From positions 35,124,557 to 35,188,556 of the forward strand of contig JANCRA010000008.1 in assembly GCA_024362935.1 (NCBI GenBank): a stretch of 64,000 nt of DNA, given 5' to 3'. Each line of letters begins with the position of its first letter. The first letter of the stretch is position 1. This document shows, one piece after another, positions 1 through 11,764 of the stretch. A model generated the notes under the pieces. The model was given only the letters and a program-made list of their open reading frames with translations, was not told the origin of the DNA and searched no databases. The stretch is from Setophaga petechia. Taxonomy: Eukaryota > Chordata > Aves > Passeriformes > Parulidae. Made by a program: the position numbers and the translations under genes.

Positions 1-924
1 CTTATTCTGATGGAATGTAGTAATCAATTACATTTTGTAAACTGGAGTGATTTTAACTATTCTTTGCTTCCAGTGCTCTTTTAAAATTCTGTTGTAGCTC
101 TTGGAGTTCAGGGTTTTTTGTTGCTTTTTAGTGTGGAGTTTTTTGTTTATTTTAATTTCAGTTGGGAAGGTCTGATGAAGTTTTTGTGAGATGGAAAGTG
201 TTAGATGTGTAAACCTGAATCAGTTTTAATTTTTTGGACCAGTTTTTAGCGGAATGTAGCTTTTTCAAGACATTAGTTAATCGGATTAGAAGATTAATTT
301 TCAGTTACAGGGTTTTTGTCACAAATATTAAGTCTTGTACCTGAAGATAAGTGTAGATGTACGAATCTAATGAATTTTCATAGTTTTTGTCTTTTATGTT
401 CTTGTGTACCTAATGCAAAGTTTCTATACTGTGCATAACAGTTCGAACAAAGTTACTGTATTTGAGGTCAAAATATAAGTTGAAAGCATGTACACTTGCA
501 ATTAAAAATAAAAGAAAAAACCAAAAACAACAAGAAAAATCCCAGTCCTTATTTTGCAATATGACCATGTGGAATTGTAGACAGCTTTTTTAGGTACAGA
601 AATAATTGTGGTTTATGTACTCTCTGCCATCTCGTGGTCAGACAGTGAATTGACTCTGGCCAGCAGTGTACCGTGCCTGGATCATACACAACTTTTGTGA
701 CTGGTTATCAGACTGCAGGTCTGATATTAGGAGTGACATCTAAATAACTATCACTTTTAATAAAGAAAAAACAATTCTTCAGATAAAACTCATTTAATGA
801 AATGTGTTTTCTAAATTTTAAGTAGCAGCAATAATGATTGTACTTGTTGAATGACTGGAAGTGCTGTTGTTGGTTTTACTGTATTTTCAGGCTGTTATTC
901 TGACAGTTGCTTTCTTTTTCAAAG
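1..924. other. RTTN intron (left end of window)
   Basis: AT-rich sequence with no exon I can place. It ends in the T-rich tract and CAAAG acceptor of exon w1. No repeat family is recognised. Confidence 0.6.
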
Positions 925-1137
925 GCGAGTAAAGTTACACAAAAGAGTTTGCTGAATGCTTTGTTCCTTCTCTCACTGGATATGTCATTCTCCTTGGAAT
1001 ATCCAAGCATCCATGAATCCATTGCAGCCTACCTGGAGCAGATGAGTACTGAGAACTACAGTATTTATAAGCAAGTTTCAGAAGCTGCATATTCGATTGA
1101 ATGCACTTGTAGCTTTATGGTTGAAGTTCATAAGGAG
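925..1137 (+). CDS. RTTN: RTTN exon w1 (phase 0 to 0)
   Basis: The acceptor is a pyrimidine tract ending CAAAG before GCGAGTAAAG, and the donor is GAG|gtgtga. The 71 codons begin ASKVTQKSLL and end FMVEVHKE. The peptide looks like two or three amphipathic helices of an ARM/HEAT-type solenoid (LLNALFLLSLDM). An alternative acceptor at 890 would put stops in the joined frame, so 925 is preferred. Upstream exons lie outside the window. Confidence 0.8.
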
Positions 1138-1836
1138 GTGTGAAACTTTATTATATAAAATATTTCCTGTAGGCAAATATCTTCCCTTACTTTGTTTTCT
1201 CTCTAGTAAAAATTAAAGTCTAACATAACACAGGAAGATCCCCAACTATAGGTATTCTATATGATGCAAGGTGTAGTTAATTTATATTTGTTTTCATTAA
1301 TACTAGTCATGATATTGGTAAAAAATCTTATCTGAAGTAAAAACAAAGAAATAAACAATTGGAAATGGGCACAGGACCTCTTATGGGCAAAGAAAGAAGC
1401 AGCAGCAAATACTCTGCTTATTTATACAAACATATACATGTATATCAATATATATCTTGACATGTAATACATGTCTATTCATATAATACACTATTTATTT
1501 TATATCTATTAAAATATATAGTGTGGGTGTATGTATGTTGTCCAGGAGTTAAATATATCATTCAGAAAATTTTAAATCCAAAGTACTTTGGCAATTGCAG
1601 CTTTAATAAACAACTACTAGACTGGCTGAGGTTTGTATTTCACTTTGTTATGAAGACAGCTGCTTTATTAGTTAAGAGATTCTAGCACAGTACTGAGATA
1701 TTCTTCTCCATTATCCAAACGGATAAGCAATTTTGCACAATACTGGTTCCATTGATGCCAATACAAATGAATAACATACAGAATATAAATATAGTACTGA
1801 CTTAAATCAGAATTTATCTATCCTTTGTCTAGGCAG

Positions 1837-2010
1837 GTTCTGAAGTTAATAGAAGCAATACTTTGCTCGGAAAATGCTCTTTACAAAGAAATTAACTCCA
1901 TCAAATTTAAATGGCTCATGTTTAATGTATTTAGTAACCAATATGATGAAGACATATGTACTCAAATTTTAAAAAAATCTGACTTATTTATTAACAGTGA
2001 TATGTTTAAA
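1837..2010 (+). CDS. RTTN: RTTN exon w2 (phase 0 to 0), weak donor
   Basis: The acceptor is ctaggcag|GTTCTG. The exon reads VLKLIEAILC and runs to SDMFK. The only phase-compatible end before the in-frame stop is AAA|gtttaa at 2010, a poor match to the donor consensus. The 58 codons connect in frame to exon w3. If this donor is not used, the exon could end a short isoform, because TAA follows two codons later. Confidence 0.65.
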
Positions 2011-2377
2011 GTTTAATAGTTAAATCTTTTATTATGCTTCTCTCACATAAAATGCATATTGATTAAAAAATAGTGATTTGAATAGTGTTAAAGTGTTCAT
2101 GCTGTGAAATGTTAGACACATTATTCCTACTGAGTTTTATAGAAGTTTATTTGGACTCAGCATCTGAAGGGCTTTCAGCTCCCCAGAAGAGGTTCTAAAT
2201 TTTTTTTTGTTGGAATGTATTGGATTAGTTAGTTATAAACTTCTCTGTGAAAGACTGAACAAAAACCTACTTAGTATTCAATTATGATAAATTTGGAAGT
2301 ATTATGCAGTAAAATTGGATACTTTTAATTTTACTAATTTTGTTAGTTTCATTCTTTCTCTTCATTTGACTTTACAG

Positions 2378-2490
2378 GGGGACAAGAATCTTTCTGAATT
2401 ACTAGAATTGGCAGATCAGGCTTTGAGTAGTCTACCCTTCCACCTACACTTTCCCTTGCTTCAAGAATGCATTCACATATGCTCAAATAT
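2378..2490 (+). CDS. RTTN: RTTN exon w3 (phase 0 to 2)
   Basis: The acceptor is tttgactttacag|GGGGAC and the donor is ATAT|gtgagt, a strong site. The frame reads [16 protein letters not shown] and ends with HICSN plus two bases carried to the next exon. The content is helical and Leu-rich, like the rest of the protein. Confidence 0.82.
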
Positions 2491-3617
2491 GTGAGTACAT
2501 TACTATTTAAAACTCTGCTTGAGAAAATGTGATTTTTCTTTCTTTTTTGTGTGTATAAAGTTTCTCAAATAGGAGCTCACTTCTTTATTCCTTGTAGGAA
2601 CAATTATTTTCTTTTAGCCATTGAACAGGCTGATTTGTGCTGTTCTGTGGTGGTTTTCTTGAAAACTAAATTTTAGTTGCTAAAAAGTAAATTGTATTCT
2701 ATGTACAAGCTTTTATGATTTTGTGTGTAAAGTATGTGATTTATAAGGAAGCAATCTTAAACACTTTGATTTGTCTTTCAGTTTTCTTGAAAATCCTATG
2801 CCCTGAGTATATATATCGTTTACTTTTATTTTACTTTCAAAAATCCTAAAGGACTTCCTTTATTGTAGATGCTTTATATTGCAACATGGCATCTCATTTA
2901 TTAAACAACCTATTTTTATTGCTTTTGCGATTTTTCCATGTCTCTAGTTAGAGAATATGTTACCTTATGGTGCCTGAAAAAGTTCTTGAAGAACAAAAAT
3001 TTAATTATATACTGACTCAGGACTTGACTTTAGGGACTTTTTTCAAAGGAGACTGCATTTGAGAGCTGTCCAGTAAATGTTCTAAATGATGAAATGTATA
3101 AATGTTTTTCAATGTTCTAATACTTTTAAGAGTTTATCATCGTTTGGTTGATGTTTCAGGCAATAGGAAATTAAATTTTTTAACTAATATCAATTCTCTT
3201 CACTATAATGAGATGGACTTTACCCCCTATACTGAAAAAATTCTAAAACCACAGGTGTTTTTTATAATCATATATATGGTCAAATATGTCTACTGAAACT
3301 CAGTAGAATTTTATGTTTTCAGATAAGTATCAATGTATTTTAGGCTCTTAATTTTGATGAGAGAGTTTTGAAAAACTATGATCTTTGATTACCTACATGT
3401 TTAAAAGAATAGAAATAAAAATATACAAACACAAAGATTGATACTATGATTTTGGCAAATATGTTGTCATCTCTGAACTTTTTACTGTTTTCCAGAATGT
3501 ATACTATTACAGGAAATATTTTTCAGAGATTATCCTGAAATATAACAAGAAAATTTCTGTAGGCATCTTTAGGTACTGTAAAATAAATTGGTTTAATTAA
3601 CTATTTTTCATTTTTAG

Positions 3618-3744
3618 TTGGAAGTCTGCTGAAGCCAACTCATTGCTTCAGGTGGAGGGTCAGAAGTTGCTTCTCCATCTATTATCTCATCCTTTGTTGA
3701 ATATAAAAGCTGAAGCCTATCACTGCTGTTTGGAAGTGGTTAAG
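3618..3744 (+). CDS. RTTN: RTTN exon w4 (phase 2 to 0)
   Basis: The acceptor is catttttag|TTGGAAG and the donor is GTTAAG|gtttga. The first base completes the codon from w3. The frame continues [20 protein letters not shown] and ends CCLEVVK. It codes for a typical solenoid helix pair. Confidence 0.82.
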
Positions 3745-4774
3745 GTTTGAATTAATGCTTACTTAACACTCTTGGTGTTGCACTCAATAATGCATGTTAT
3801 ATGGTTTAGTCATTAAAAGCTTTTTTAATACAAATTCTCTTTACTGTGTTATATGCTGAAAAATCTGTGTAAGCCTGGGCTTGCAGTTTGCTGTTACATT
3901 CTTGGTATTAAATCTACTTGTTTAGGTTAGACTTCAGGTACTGCACTTAAAAATGATAAGTAAAGAACATGTAAATCCTTTTATATACTCCTAATATTGT
4001 TTGTTGTTTTGTTTTCTTTGGGTTTTTTTCCCTGTTCTGGAGCTGTATTGTGTGTATCTTGGTCTTTTTTTTTACATGGGTATTTTGTCATGGCCTTAGT
4101 TTTTTGTAATGATAGCCCAAGGGATAAAGAGCATGAACTTCCTAGAAGTATGGCATGAACTTCCTAAAGGTGTGGCTGTACCCTATGCTGGGAATGGCAA
4201 TGTCATATTTATCAGGTCATTTTGGGTATTCCGTAATATTGGCTCACAAAATAAAAATTATTTTTGTATTTTGATATAATACTTGAATGAAACTTTAATT
4301 TGCTATAACGGATATAATCTATACCTAGTGTGCTTGTAGCACAATCCATGAATGTATAAATATACCAGAGCTAGTCTCTCTGAAAAAAAGCCTATCTCCA
4401 CTGAATGGCACTTGTCTCTTTTTGCAAGATTTTTACCTGCCTGTTTTACATTTTTCTTATTTTAATCTATATTGCCAAACATTGTCTTATTTAATGTAAT
4501 ATACAGGTTTTCAAATTTATTTTCACAATTATTCAAAATAAAACCGAAATTAATTTCTATTTCTTAGTCCTGTGTAGTAACAGGAGTTTTCAATCAGTGA
4601 TCCAAACAGATTGTGTTTGTTCCAGGGCTGTCACGTTTAGCTTTCAAAACTAGTCTTCCAAAGTGCATGGAAAAAGTCTTTTACTGCATGACAACTTCAG
4701 TCTGTCTATAGAACAAGATGTGGTAGTGGAGACTAACTTGAATATTTAACTAACCAACTTTATTTTTACTGAAG

Positions 4775-4900
4775 GACTGTCTGGGTATCCATAATATTGC
4801 CAAGCCCGTGCCGTCAATCTGCCAGGGAGTGCATTTTCTTCTGCACCCTAAAGTGTTGTATGAAATCTGCACATTTGGCCTTCAGGAAGACAAGAGTGAG
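4775..4900 (+). CDS. RTTN: RTTN exon w5 (phase 0 to 0)
   Basis: The acceptor is ttttactgaag|GACTGT and the donor is AGTGAG|gtatgg. It encodes 42 residues, DCLGIHNIAKPVPS to LQEDKSE, including a VHFLLHPKVLYEIC segment that reads as a helix. Phase is compatible on both sides. Confidence 0.82.
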
Positions 4901-6949
4901 GTATGGTGTTTGCTGGCTGTGTTTGTAAATTGGTGTGCACACAGAGTAGGTGTTGATATTCTCCATAGTGACCTAATGCTTACCTGAAGTTTTGACCAAA
5001 TATGGTTTCTTGCATACAGAAAAGATATGCAAATAGTAAGGTTGTAGTAAATGGAAGAATTTTTTTTTTTATACAATTAATTCAGGGACAAGATAATATT
5101 ATGTGAATCGGATGCTATTAACTGTAATAAAGACCACTGAAAATTGAAATAAGATATGTTTTTTTACTTTTTCCTGTAACATTCAGCCCTAGTAAAATGT
5201 GTATATAATGAGAATGTATGTATGGTGCTTCACATTTATGGGAAACATGAACTTTGAAGTCACAAGTTTTGTAAAAGTGGGGTAGCCTCTCAAATAGCCG
5301 AGGAACAAAAAGACACATGAAATCTGCAAGTCTTTGCTATGAAATTGTATTTCACCACCACAAACATCTGTGTTTAAGTATAGTTACCGGAGCATTATAG
5401 AAATGTTCTATGATGTTGTAGAATAGGACCAAATTTCCATTGAGTTCATTTATATGCATGACTGCTTAAGATACGTCCACTAGCCTATAGAGCTAAGTAG
5501 GGAGTTGTGAGAGGGCAATAAAGTTACTTATGTTCTTTATGACAACTTCTTTATAGCTGATCTATAACATCCCTACAGTCAGAAAGAGCATTGACTACCA
5601 AATTATTTATATGTTTTTAGCTTCTCTTCTGGAATGAGATTTTTTTTAAATTCAGTTCCATTTAAAAGTGACTTTTTTAGATGTGAGCATTTTAAAGAGA
5701 GAAATAAAATGCCTTTGAGAATGTGCTTTATGTTTATGCTTTGAATGTAATTTCTCTTTTGCAAGGAAGACATTTATTTTGGCTACTCTATTGGATATGT
5801 TATTAAAAAGACTGGGAGTTTTCTATATTAGTGGTTGTTCAAGCAAAAGAAATAGATTTCAATTGATGCTGAATTAAAAGAATCAGAGCTAGTGCCTATT
5901 TACAAATTTTTCACCTTTTGTTTTCTACCTTATAGTGCATTTTTATTATATTTCTAACAAAATAGATAAAGAACATTGTATCCAAGTATTTTTTAATTTA
6001 TATTACTTCTTGCTGTATAACTGCTGTTTAAGTGTTCATAAAGTATCAGTTCAATCTTTTAGGCCTGTGGTATTGAGAAAAAAATTGACAAGAACCTTGT
6101 ATTTCAAGTTAGACTTGATATTTGCTATATGATTCTATAGAGCCAGTCTTTCTCTAAAGATTGGCTAGAGCGATATTATTAAAGGCTGCCCTTGTTGCCT
6201 GGGGTGAGAGGATTTTCAGCTCTGGCATAAAATGCAGGGTTTTAGCTGCTGAAGGTAGGTGTTTTCACACTATATAAGAGTTAATTCTGATAAGCTGGGC
6301 TTTTTTCCTGTGTTCCCATTGCATTAATAATCTTAGCTTGTAAATACTCTAATATTACATATTATGTAAATTGTAAACTGGATACATTAATGCAGTGTAA
6401 GTGCTGTATCATATAGCTTTTTTGGTTTTGATAGAGAACTTCAGATGAGTTAAGATACAGCTTGAAATATTTGGTAGCCTTTTTAGTTGGATTCTTTGCT
6501 TCAGGAAAGTGAATTGGGCACATAGCAGGCTTTAAGTCTCTTGTCTTTGTGTGTCTTCAGAAGCATATCATAGACTGTGGATAAAATGCCCCAGAAAGAC
6601 AAGGTCAGGAAAGAAAAGAAATAGAATTTCTTTTACCTGCAGGATAGAGGGACCGATGGGTGTAGAAGTTTTAAGCAATGATTTATTTTATTTCAGAAAA
6701 GACAAACCAGAGTTCTAAGGAGAAAATTATTATGTGCTCTTTAGGCAGAACTATTTGTGTGTTTTCACTTGGAGGGTTTTAGAACAACTTAATATGGAGT
6801 TGAACTGATAATTTAAGTGTAACAATCTGCAGTAGCAATATTTTTTCTTTGAGACATTTTTGTATAACATTTCCAATTTTAGCGTTGACAAACTGACTTA
6901 GACACATTGGTGCTTGCATTAGTGGTTTGATTTTTTTGTTATTGAGCAG

Positions 6950-7066
6950 GTGAACTCTACAGCCAAGGCCATTCTGATACATCTGTTGCAAGGACGGTTA
7001 ATGATGGAAGTATTGACTTGGAACAAATTTATTGAGGCCCTCTGTCCTGTAATTCCTGTTTTACAG
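6950..7066 (+). CDS. RTTN: RTTN exon w6 (phase 0 to 0), last exon before the provirus
   Basis: The acceptor is tattgagcag|GTGAAC and the donor is TTACAG|gtactt. It encodes 39 residues from [13 protein letters not shown] to CPVIPVLQ. The next exon is 9.2 kb away because the following intron holds the antisense endogenous retrovirus. Confidence 0.82.
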
Positions 7067-7826
7067 GTACTTCTAAGTGCTTTAATCTGAATTTGATGTA
7101 TGCAAGCATGTATATCAGGTTAAGTAGCAGATGGAAAATAGATAAACAGTAGCATGCCTACAGATTTGTTCTATTGGGTGTCAAATGGAGAGATGTTTTA
7201 TTGGTGTTCTAATACCAGTAAAGTTTGTTAGTACATTGGATTTGTAGACACATTTTAACCTGGTATTGCTTGTGCATGAAATTTGAAATGTTGTAGCATA
7301 AATGAACCAGTACTGACTGGGGCTTAAAAAGTTTGAAGATACGAGGGGATAATGCAGGTACAGATTAAAGCATTCATAATTACTGAAATGTCCCCCATGT
7401 CTTTAATTTGAAAACTGTACCTTCTCTGTAATAATAGTTTTCTGATCAAATATACACCCAAAAAATAGCAATCAGTCTAAGCTATTTTTTTAGTGTATTT
7501 AGATATACTAAAAAAAATTTGGTGGTTTTGTTTCCAATATTATAGAAGTATCCCTTAAGCCTTAATCTTCATGTTTCCAGCAATCTACAGATTTAATTTT
7601 CATTATTTTTACTCTCAGCTTGATCTAAATGGAACTTTTGCCTTTCTGAGTTGGATTTTCAGCATAATTGCTTCATCTGGATTCTTTACTGTTCTTTTAC
7701 TAGTACTTGGAATTTCCTTATTGTGGTCTGCCCTTAGTCTTCCAGATTAGATATTTTGCTGCATTTGCCTGGTATCTGTTTTTTTTTTTTTTGCCTTATT
7801 TCTCTCTTAGTTAATAAATTCAAGTG

Positions 7827-7830
7827 TACC
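7827..7830. repeat. Target-site duplication, left copy (TACC)
   Basis: TACC directly precedes the TG of the left LTR and matches TACC after the CA of the right LTR. Four bases is the size expected for gammaretroviral integrase. Extending to five bases breaks the match. Confidence 0.8.
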
Positions 7831-8215
7831 TGTTAGCGTTCAAAAACACATAACCACGGAGTGATTATATGCGGTGCTTTTTATTAAGAGCTCTGGGAAT
7901 CGGGGTATTGCAACCCAAATCTGATTCCGACCATACATTCGAGGTGAACATATTTTATACTCTATCGTTACATAACTTTCATGTTAATTATTAAACTTAC
8001 ATTGTTCTATTGTATACGTATATTCTTACGGTATAATAATTATACTTAATTACTAAACAATCATCACATCTAACAATTATATCATTTATCATACTGCTTA
8101 CGCCGGTGCAGTGTTCTGAGAAAAGTACAGAGCCTAACATCTAGTGTTCTGAGAAAGGTACAGAGCCTAACATCTTAGAGTTCTATCTTTGACATTTTCC
8201 AGGGTTCCACTATCA
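7831..8215 (-). repeat. 3' LTR of the provirus (385 bp)
   Basis: It is the second copy of the same 385-bp repeat, with no difference that I can see from 14888-15272. The polypurine tract abuts its U3 edge at 8216. Its AATAAA signal would end proviral transcripts. Confidence 0.95.
7880..7885 (-). terminator. Polyadenylation signal AATAAA in 3' LTR
   Basis: The - strand reads CTCTTAATAAAAAGC. It is the only AATAAA in the LTR and lies after the TATA box, so it would serve as the proviral poly(A) signal. The same site in the 5' LTR is at 14937-14942. Confidence 0.65.
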
Positions 8216-8230
8216 TTTTCCCCCCTTTGA
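8216..8230 (-). other. Polypurine tract
   Basis: The - strand reads TCAAAGGGGGGAAAA directly before the TGATAG start of the 3' LTR. This is the expected position and composition for the plus-strand primer. It appears intact. Confidence 0.9.
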
Positions 8231-8386
8231 AAGCATTTTCACTTCACTATAGGTGTAAATGTTTTCACTTAATACAGTCCTTTTTATTCCTCAATTTATA
8301 CTTGATTCTTCAAATCCGGGGTTGATGTAAACATTGTTGTGGATGTTATCACGAACTGGAGAACCAGAGGATGGTGGGCGCGGATC
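8231..8386 (-). other. Short region between env stop and polypurine tract
   Basis: About 155 bases of noncoding proviral sequence lie between the env stop and the polypurine tract. No accessory reading frame is seen. Confidence 0.6.
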
Positions 8387-9394
8387 TCATGTTAGTGCCT
8401 TTATTATCTTCTGGTTCCAGGATGTTTTCTTCTGTATCTCTCCTTTTAAGATGCTGTAAACTAACCAAATTGCTAAAAATACAATTAGTAAAATTATCAC
8501 ATTCTCAATGATAGATTTAATCCATGAACTCACATTCCACCCTAATCCTGTAAAGATTTTTCCTAACCAGCTTGTAGTCAAATCCTTTTGTTCTTCTTGT
8601 GCTTCATGCTCTATTTGTTTCAACTTACTGATGTCATATTCTACATTTGCAGTTATATTTGGGATATGAACGCAGCAATGATCAACTTGTCCCTTTAAAA
8701 ATCCACATACTCCGTGCTCTTTCAGAAGTAACAAGTCTAAGGCTAATCGATTTTGTAAAGTCATTTTTGTGGTTGCTTGTAACTGTATGTTTAATTGCTT
8801 AAATCCTTCCCGGGTGACTCTTGCCAGTCTACCTACCTGGCCTGTAAGTTTGTACAGCATCTCTCTACTCTTATAGTTTGCTATAGGACCAAGCAATGAC
8901 TCTAGGGCCCACCCAAATTTTACTCCACTGGAGGGTTCTTGCCAAGTGTCATCTGGATCTTCATTGTCTAGAACTTCCCGTCTTGCTCTTATCTGCAGAA
9001 GTTCATGTTTTCCGTTAAATGGGGACCTTTTCCAAATTGGACATAAGGTTGGAAGGCCTAAAGTAATCTCCTTCACTTTCCCATCTACAGGCAGATGTGT
9101 TGTCCAGGTACCATCACTTGCTGCCCATACAAATTGTCCTGGACCTCGGATTGTAATTCTGGTACATCCTATAACTGCTTTATAATTCACTCTGCCTTGT
9201 TTATGTTTAATCCCTCTGCAGGCACAACCAATTTGTAGGGCTATTGCCAGGGGTGGCATCTGTTTTATCTCTGCATCATCCGAAGTGCAGTCATAAGTTT
9301 TATTACATGCCCACCAACTTACTTTGTCTGCCCTTGTTCTGCTACTAGTGGCAGTGTTTACTATTGCTGGATCTGTTTCATTCTCGGGGCCTTC
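8387..9394 (-). pseudogene. env: end of SU and entire transmembrane subunit, open frame
   Basis: It is open for about 335 codons, with a first Met at 9259. Numbered from that Met, a furin-like RARR is at 91-94, a heptad-like region at 135-175, LQNRLALDLLLLKEHG at 168-183 in the place of the immunosuppressive-type segment, CGFLKGQVDHCC at 185-196, and a membrane span at about 251-272, followed by a short basic tail. The Cys spacing is C-X9-CC, not the usual C-X6-CC. No long hydrophobic fusion peptide follows the cleavage site. It is part of a defective provirus and has no intact start region. Confidence 0.88.
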
Positions 9395-9508
9395 TCACTT
9401 AATACACCAAGGGGTGTTTGCCATATATTGGAATCTTTGAAGAATACTCACAGACCACGCACTTTCTCAAGGCTCTATCTGATCTTTCCGATCCTTGGCT
9501 TCACACTT
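9395..9508 (-). pseudogene. env: broken middle of surface subunit
   Basis: About 110 bases link the two env open frames. SU-like codons (NTPWCIK) appear between stops. The last stop is TGA at 9395-9397. SU is short overall for a gammaretroviral env, so part may have been lost. Confidence 0.55.
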
Positions 9509-9871
9509 TCACACCAGAGTGGTTTCTGTAACATTTTCTATAACCTGTCTACATGTAATTGTTTTGTTCCCTTGTATTTCAGGTAATTTTGATGTTATGA
9601 TTCCCCAATTTACTGGATTTCCTGCTGCCTTTGGTATTGGCAGACAGGCAGTTATTCTACTGGTGTTTTGCATTTTGGCAAAGTCTTTGACCAATCCAAT
9701 CATTATATTCTCAGCCCGAACTGCATTAGGAACATTTATCACCTGTGTTTCTGTTTGTACCTCTCTCTTCATTCTAGAATGAAGAGTAGTTTGTTGATCA
9801 TTTTGCATTCTACATCCCAGAGGCATTAATGACCATAATATTAGCACAAGCATTCTTAAAGTAAAACACAT
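9509..9871 (-). pseudogene. env: signal peptide and start of surface subunit
   Basis: The frame is open from 10021, but codons before 9871 overlap integrase in another frame. I place the likely env start at the Met at 9871 because a hydrophobic stretch (LRMLVLILWSLMPLGC) follows, as in a signal peptide. Further on there are N-glycosylation sites (NTSR, NKTI, NVTE). It stops at 9509 where SU should continue. Confidence 0.7.
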
Positions 9872-9900
9872 CTTATCTGTAGCCTTGTCAATTCCACAGT

Positions 9901-10383
9901 TTACATAGTCTGTGATCCAGGATGGACTTTCTTCACCCGGGTATAGTGAATCCAGGGGTCCACGCCGGCCACTTTGACTGCTGTGAAGGTGGTCAGTAGT
10001 ACTTGATGGGGTCCACTCCACTTTTCTTTCAGTGGTTCTTCGTTCCAGTTTTTGATGTACACCTCGTCTCCTGGATGTATGTTATGAACCGGATTCTCGA
10101 GAGTCAGTGGTCTGTTCCACACAAGGATGCTCCGGAGCCGAGCTAAAGTTTTCCCGAGAGAAAGAACATAATTATACACTTCCTGCTTTCCTGTGACATG
10201 TACATTAGGGTTAGGCTCAGGAGATTCATATGGTTTCCCATACAATATCTCATAAGGACTGACTGACATCCCACTCCTAGGCTTTATCCGAATCCTCAAC
10301 AATGCTATTGGCAAGGCCTGAGGCCACTGCAATTTGGCTTCTTGGCAAATCTTACTGATTTGCCTTTTTAGTGTCTGATTCAT
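9901..10383 (-). pseudogene. pol: integrase C-terminal part
   Basis: Same frame as the preceding segment after one TAG. It starts just past the Glu of GQVERMNQ. It then has PYEILYGKPYE and the C-terminal domain GDEVYIKNWNEEP with WSGPHQVLLTT, TAVKVAG and WIHYTRVKK, as in gammaretroviral integrase. It ends at a TAG at 9901. The env signal-peptide Met follows 30 bases later. Confidence 0.9.
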
Positions 10384-10413
10384 TCTTTCGACTTGTCCAC
10401 TTGACTGGGGTCT

Positions 10414-11694
10414 CTACGGTGTGTGGAGGTCCCAAGTTATCCCCAGCAGTCTACTTACCTCTCTTACTACTGTAGCTATGAAATGGGGCCCCCTATCTGA
10501 TGATACTCCTAGAGGTACTCTAAATCTGGGAATAATCTCCTGTAGTAACCACTTAACTGTTTCCTTTGCTTGGTTCGTGCGACAGGGAAGGGCTTCTGGC
10601 CACCTAGAGAAAGTGTCAACCCCCACTAACAGGTATTTGTATCCTCGAGTCCTTGGCAGTTCTACAAAATCTACCTGCCAATAGTCTCCTGGCTCTATTC
10701 CTATCTGAATTCTTCTTAGTTGTGCCTGTCGCCTAGCCACTGGGTTGTTTTTCAAGCAGATATCACATTTTGACATTACTGATTTTGCCATTGTTAACAT
10801 CCGTACTGAAATTAAACTCTGCTTTAGCAATTTTACCAATGCTTCCGCTCCCCAGTGACATTCATTATGTTTAATCTGTAGAACTTCTCTCATTATCAAG
10901 GGGGGTACCACTATTTGTCCTTGTGCAGTCACATACCATCCCTCTGAATTCTTTTGTGCATTTAGCAAACGTGCCAGTCTCTCATCTTCTGCTGAATATT
11001 TTGGGTTTGGAGGCAAATTGAACTGGGACATATTAAGCTTTAAAGGTATCAATGCCATTGTTGTTTGCACATTCCGAGCAACCTGTCGGGCTGCCCAGTC
11101 TGCCTTCCGATTTCCCTCACAGATTTTGGAGTTTCCTGATTGGTGTGCTTTGCAGTGTATGATTGCCACTTGTTCAGGCTTTTGTACTGCCTTTATCAAT
11201 TGCAGGACTGCATCCTGATGTTTGATGTGCGTACCTTGAGAAGACAATAGTCCCCTTTCTTTCCACAGTGCCCCATGTACATGCACCACTCCAAAAGCAT
11301 ATTTTGAGTCAGTCCAGATATTTACCTTCTTCCCTTCACTTAATTCTAGTGCCCTGGTTAAAGCAACCAGTTCTGCCTTCTGGGCAGATGTATTTGGTGG
11401 TAATGCTTTTGCTTCTACTACTGTATTGACTGTTGTTACCGCATATCCAGCGTATCTGGTTCCATTTTCCACGAAGCTGCTCCCATCTGTAAACAGCTCC
11501 CACTCCGGTTGCTCTAGTGGGACATCTCTCAGGTCTTCTCTTGCTGAATAGGTGTACTCTATTACCTCTACACAGTTGTGCTCTAATGGGCCTTCTTCAG
11601 CTGTGGTACCTAGGAACAAAGCTGGATTCAAGAGGTTAGTTGTTTTTAATGTGACATCATCCTGCTCAGTCAGGACTACCTGGAATTTCATCAT
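10414..11694 (-). pseudogene. pol: RNase H and integrase N-terminal/core
   Basis: This 426-codon open frame holds RNase H with its acidic residues in place (LFTDGSSFV, QKAELVAL, IWTDSKYAF, RKADWAAR). It continues into integrase: the zinc-binding HNECHWG and CDICLKN, then core Asp residues in WQVDFVELP and SSDRGPHF. It ends at a TAG (10414-10416), 9 codons before the catalytic Glu, which lies in the same frame beyond the stop. Upstream, another TAG separates it from the RT part near 11709. Confidence 0.92.
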
Positions 11695-11764
11695 CCTGCT
11701 GGGGGATAGCTAATAGCTTCCTTTCTGCTCTAAGACAGTGGTTACCATGTGTGGTACATAGACA

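Larger units (their letters stand above)
1138..6949. other. RTTN introns between exons w1 and w6
   Basis: The intervening sequences (1138-1836, 2011-2377, 2491-3617, 3745-4774, 4901-6949) are unique AT-rich DNA. They hold a TA-rich patch at 1430-1530 and a diverged 22-bp tandem duplication at 4131-4174. I recognise no transposon. Confidence 0.5.

Noticed and set aside
8946..9185. Open frame on + strand over env
   Set aside because: It is a shadow of the env frame on the other strand; the - strand frame has the envelope features.
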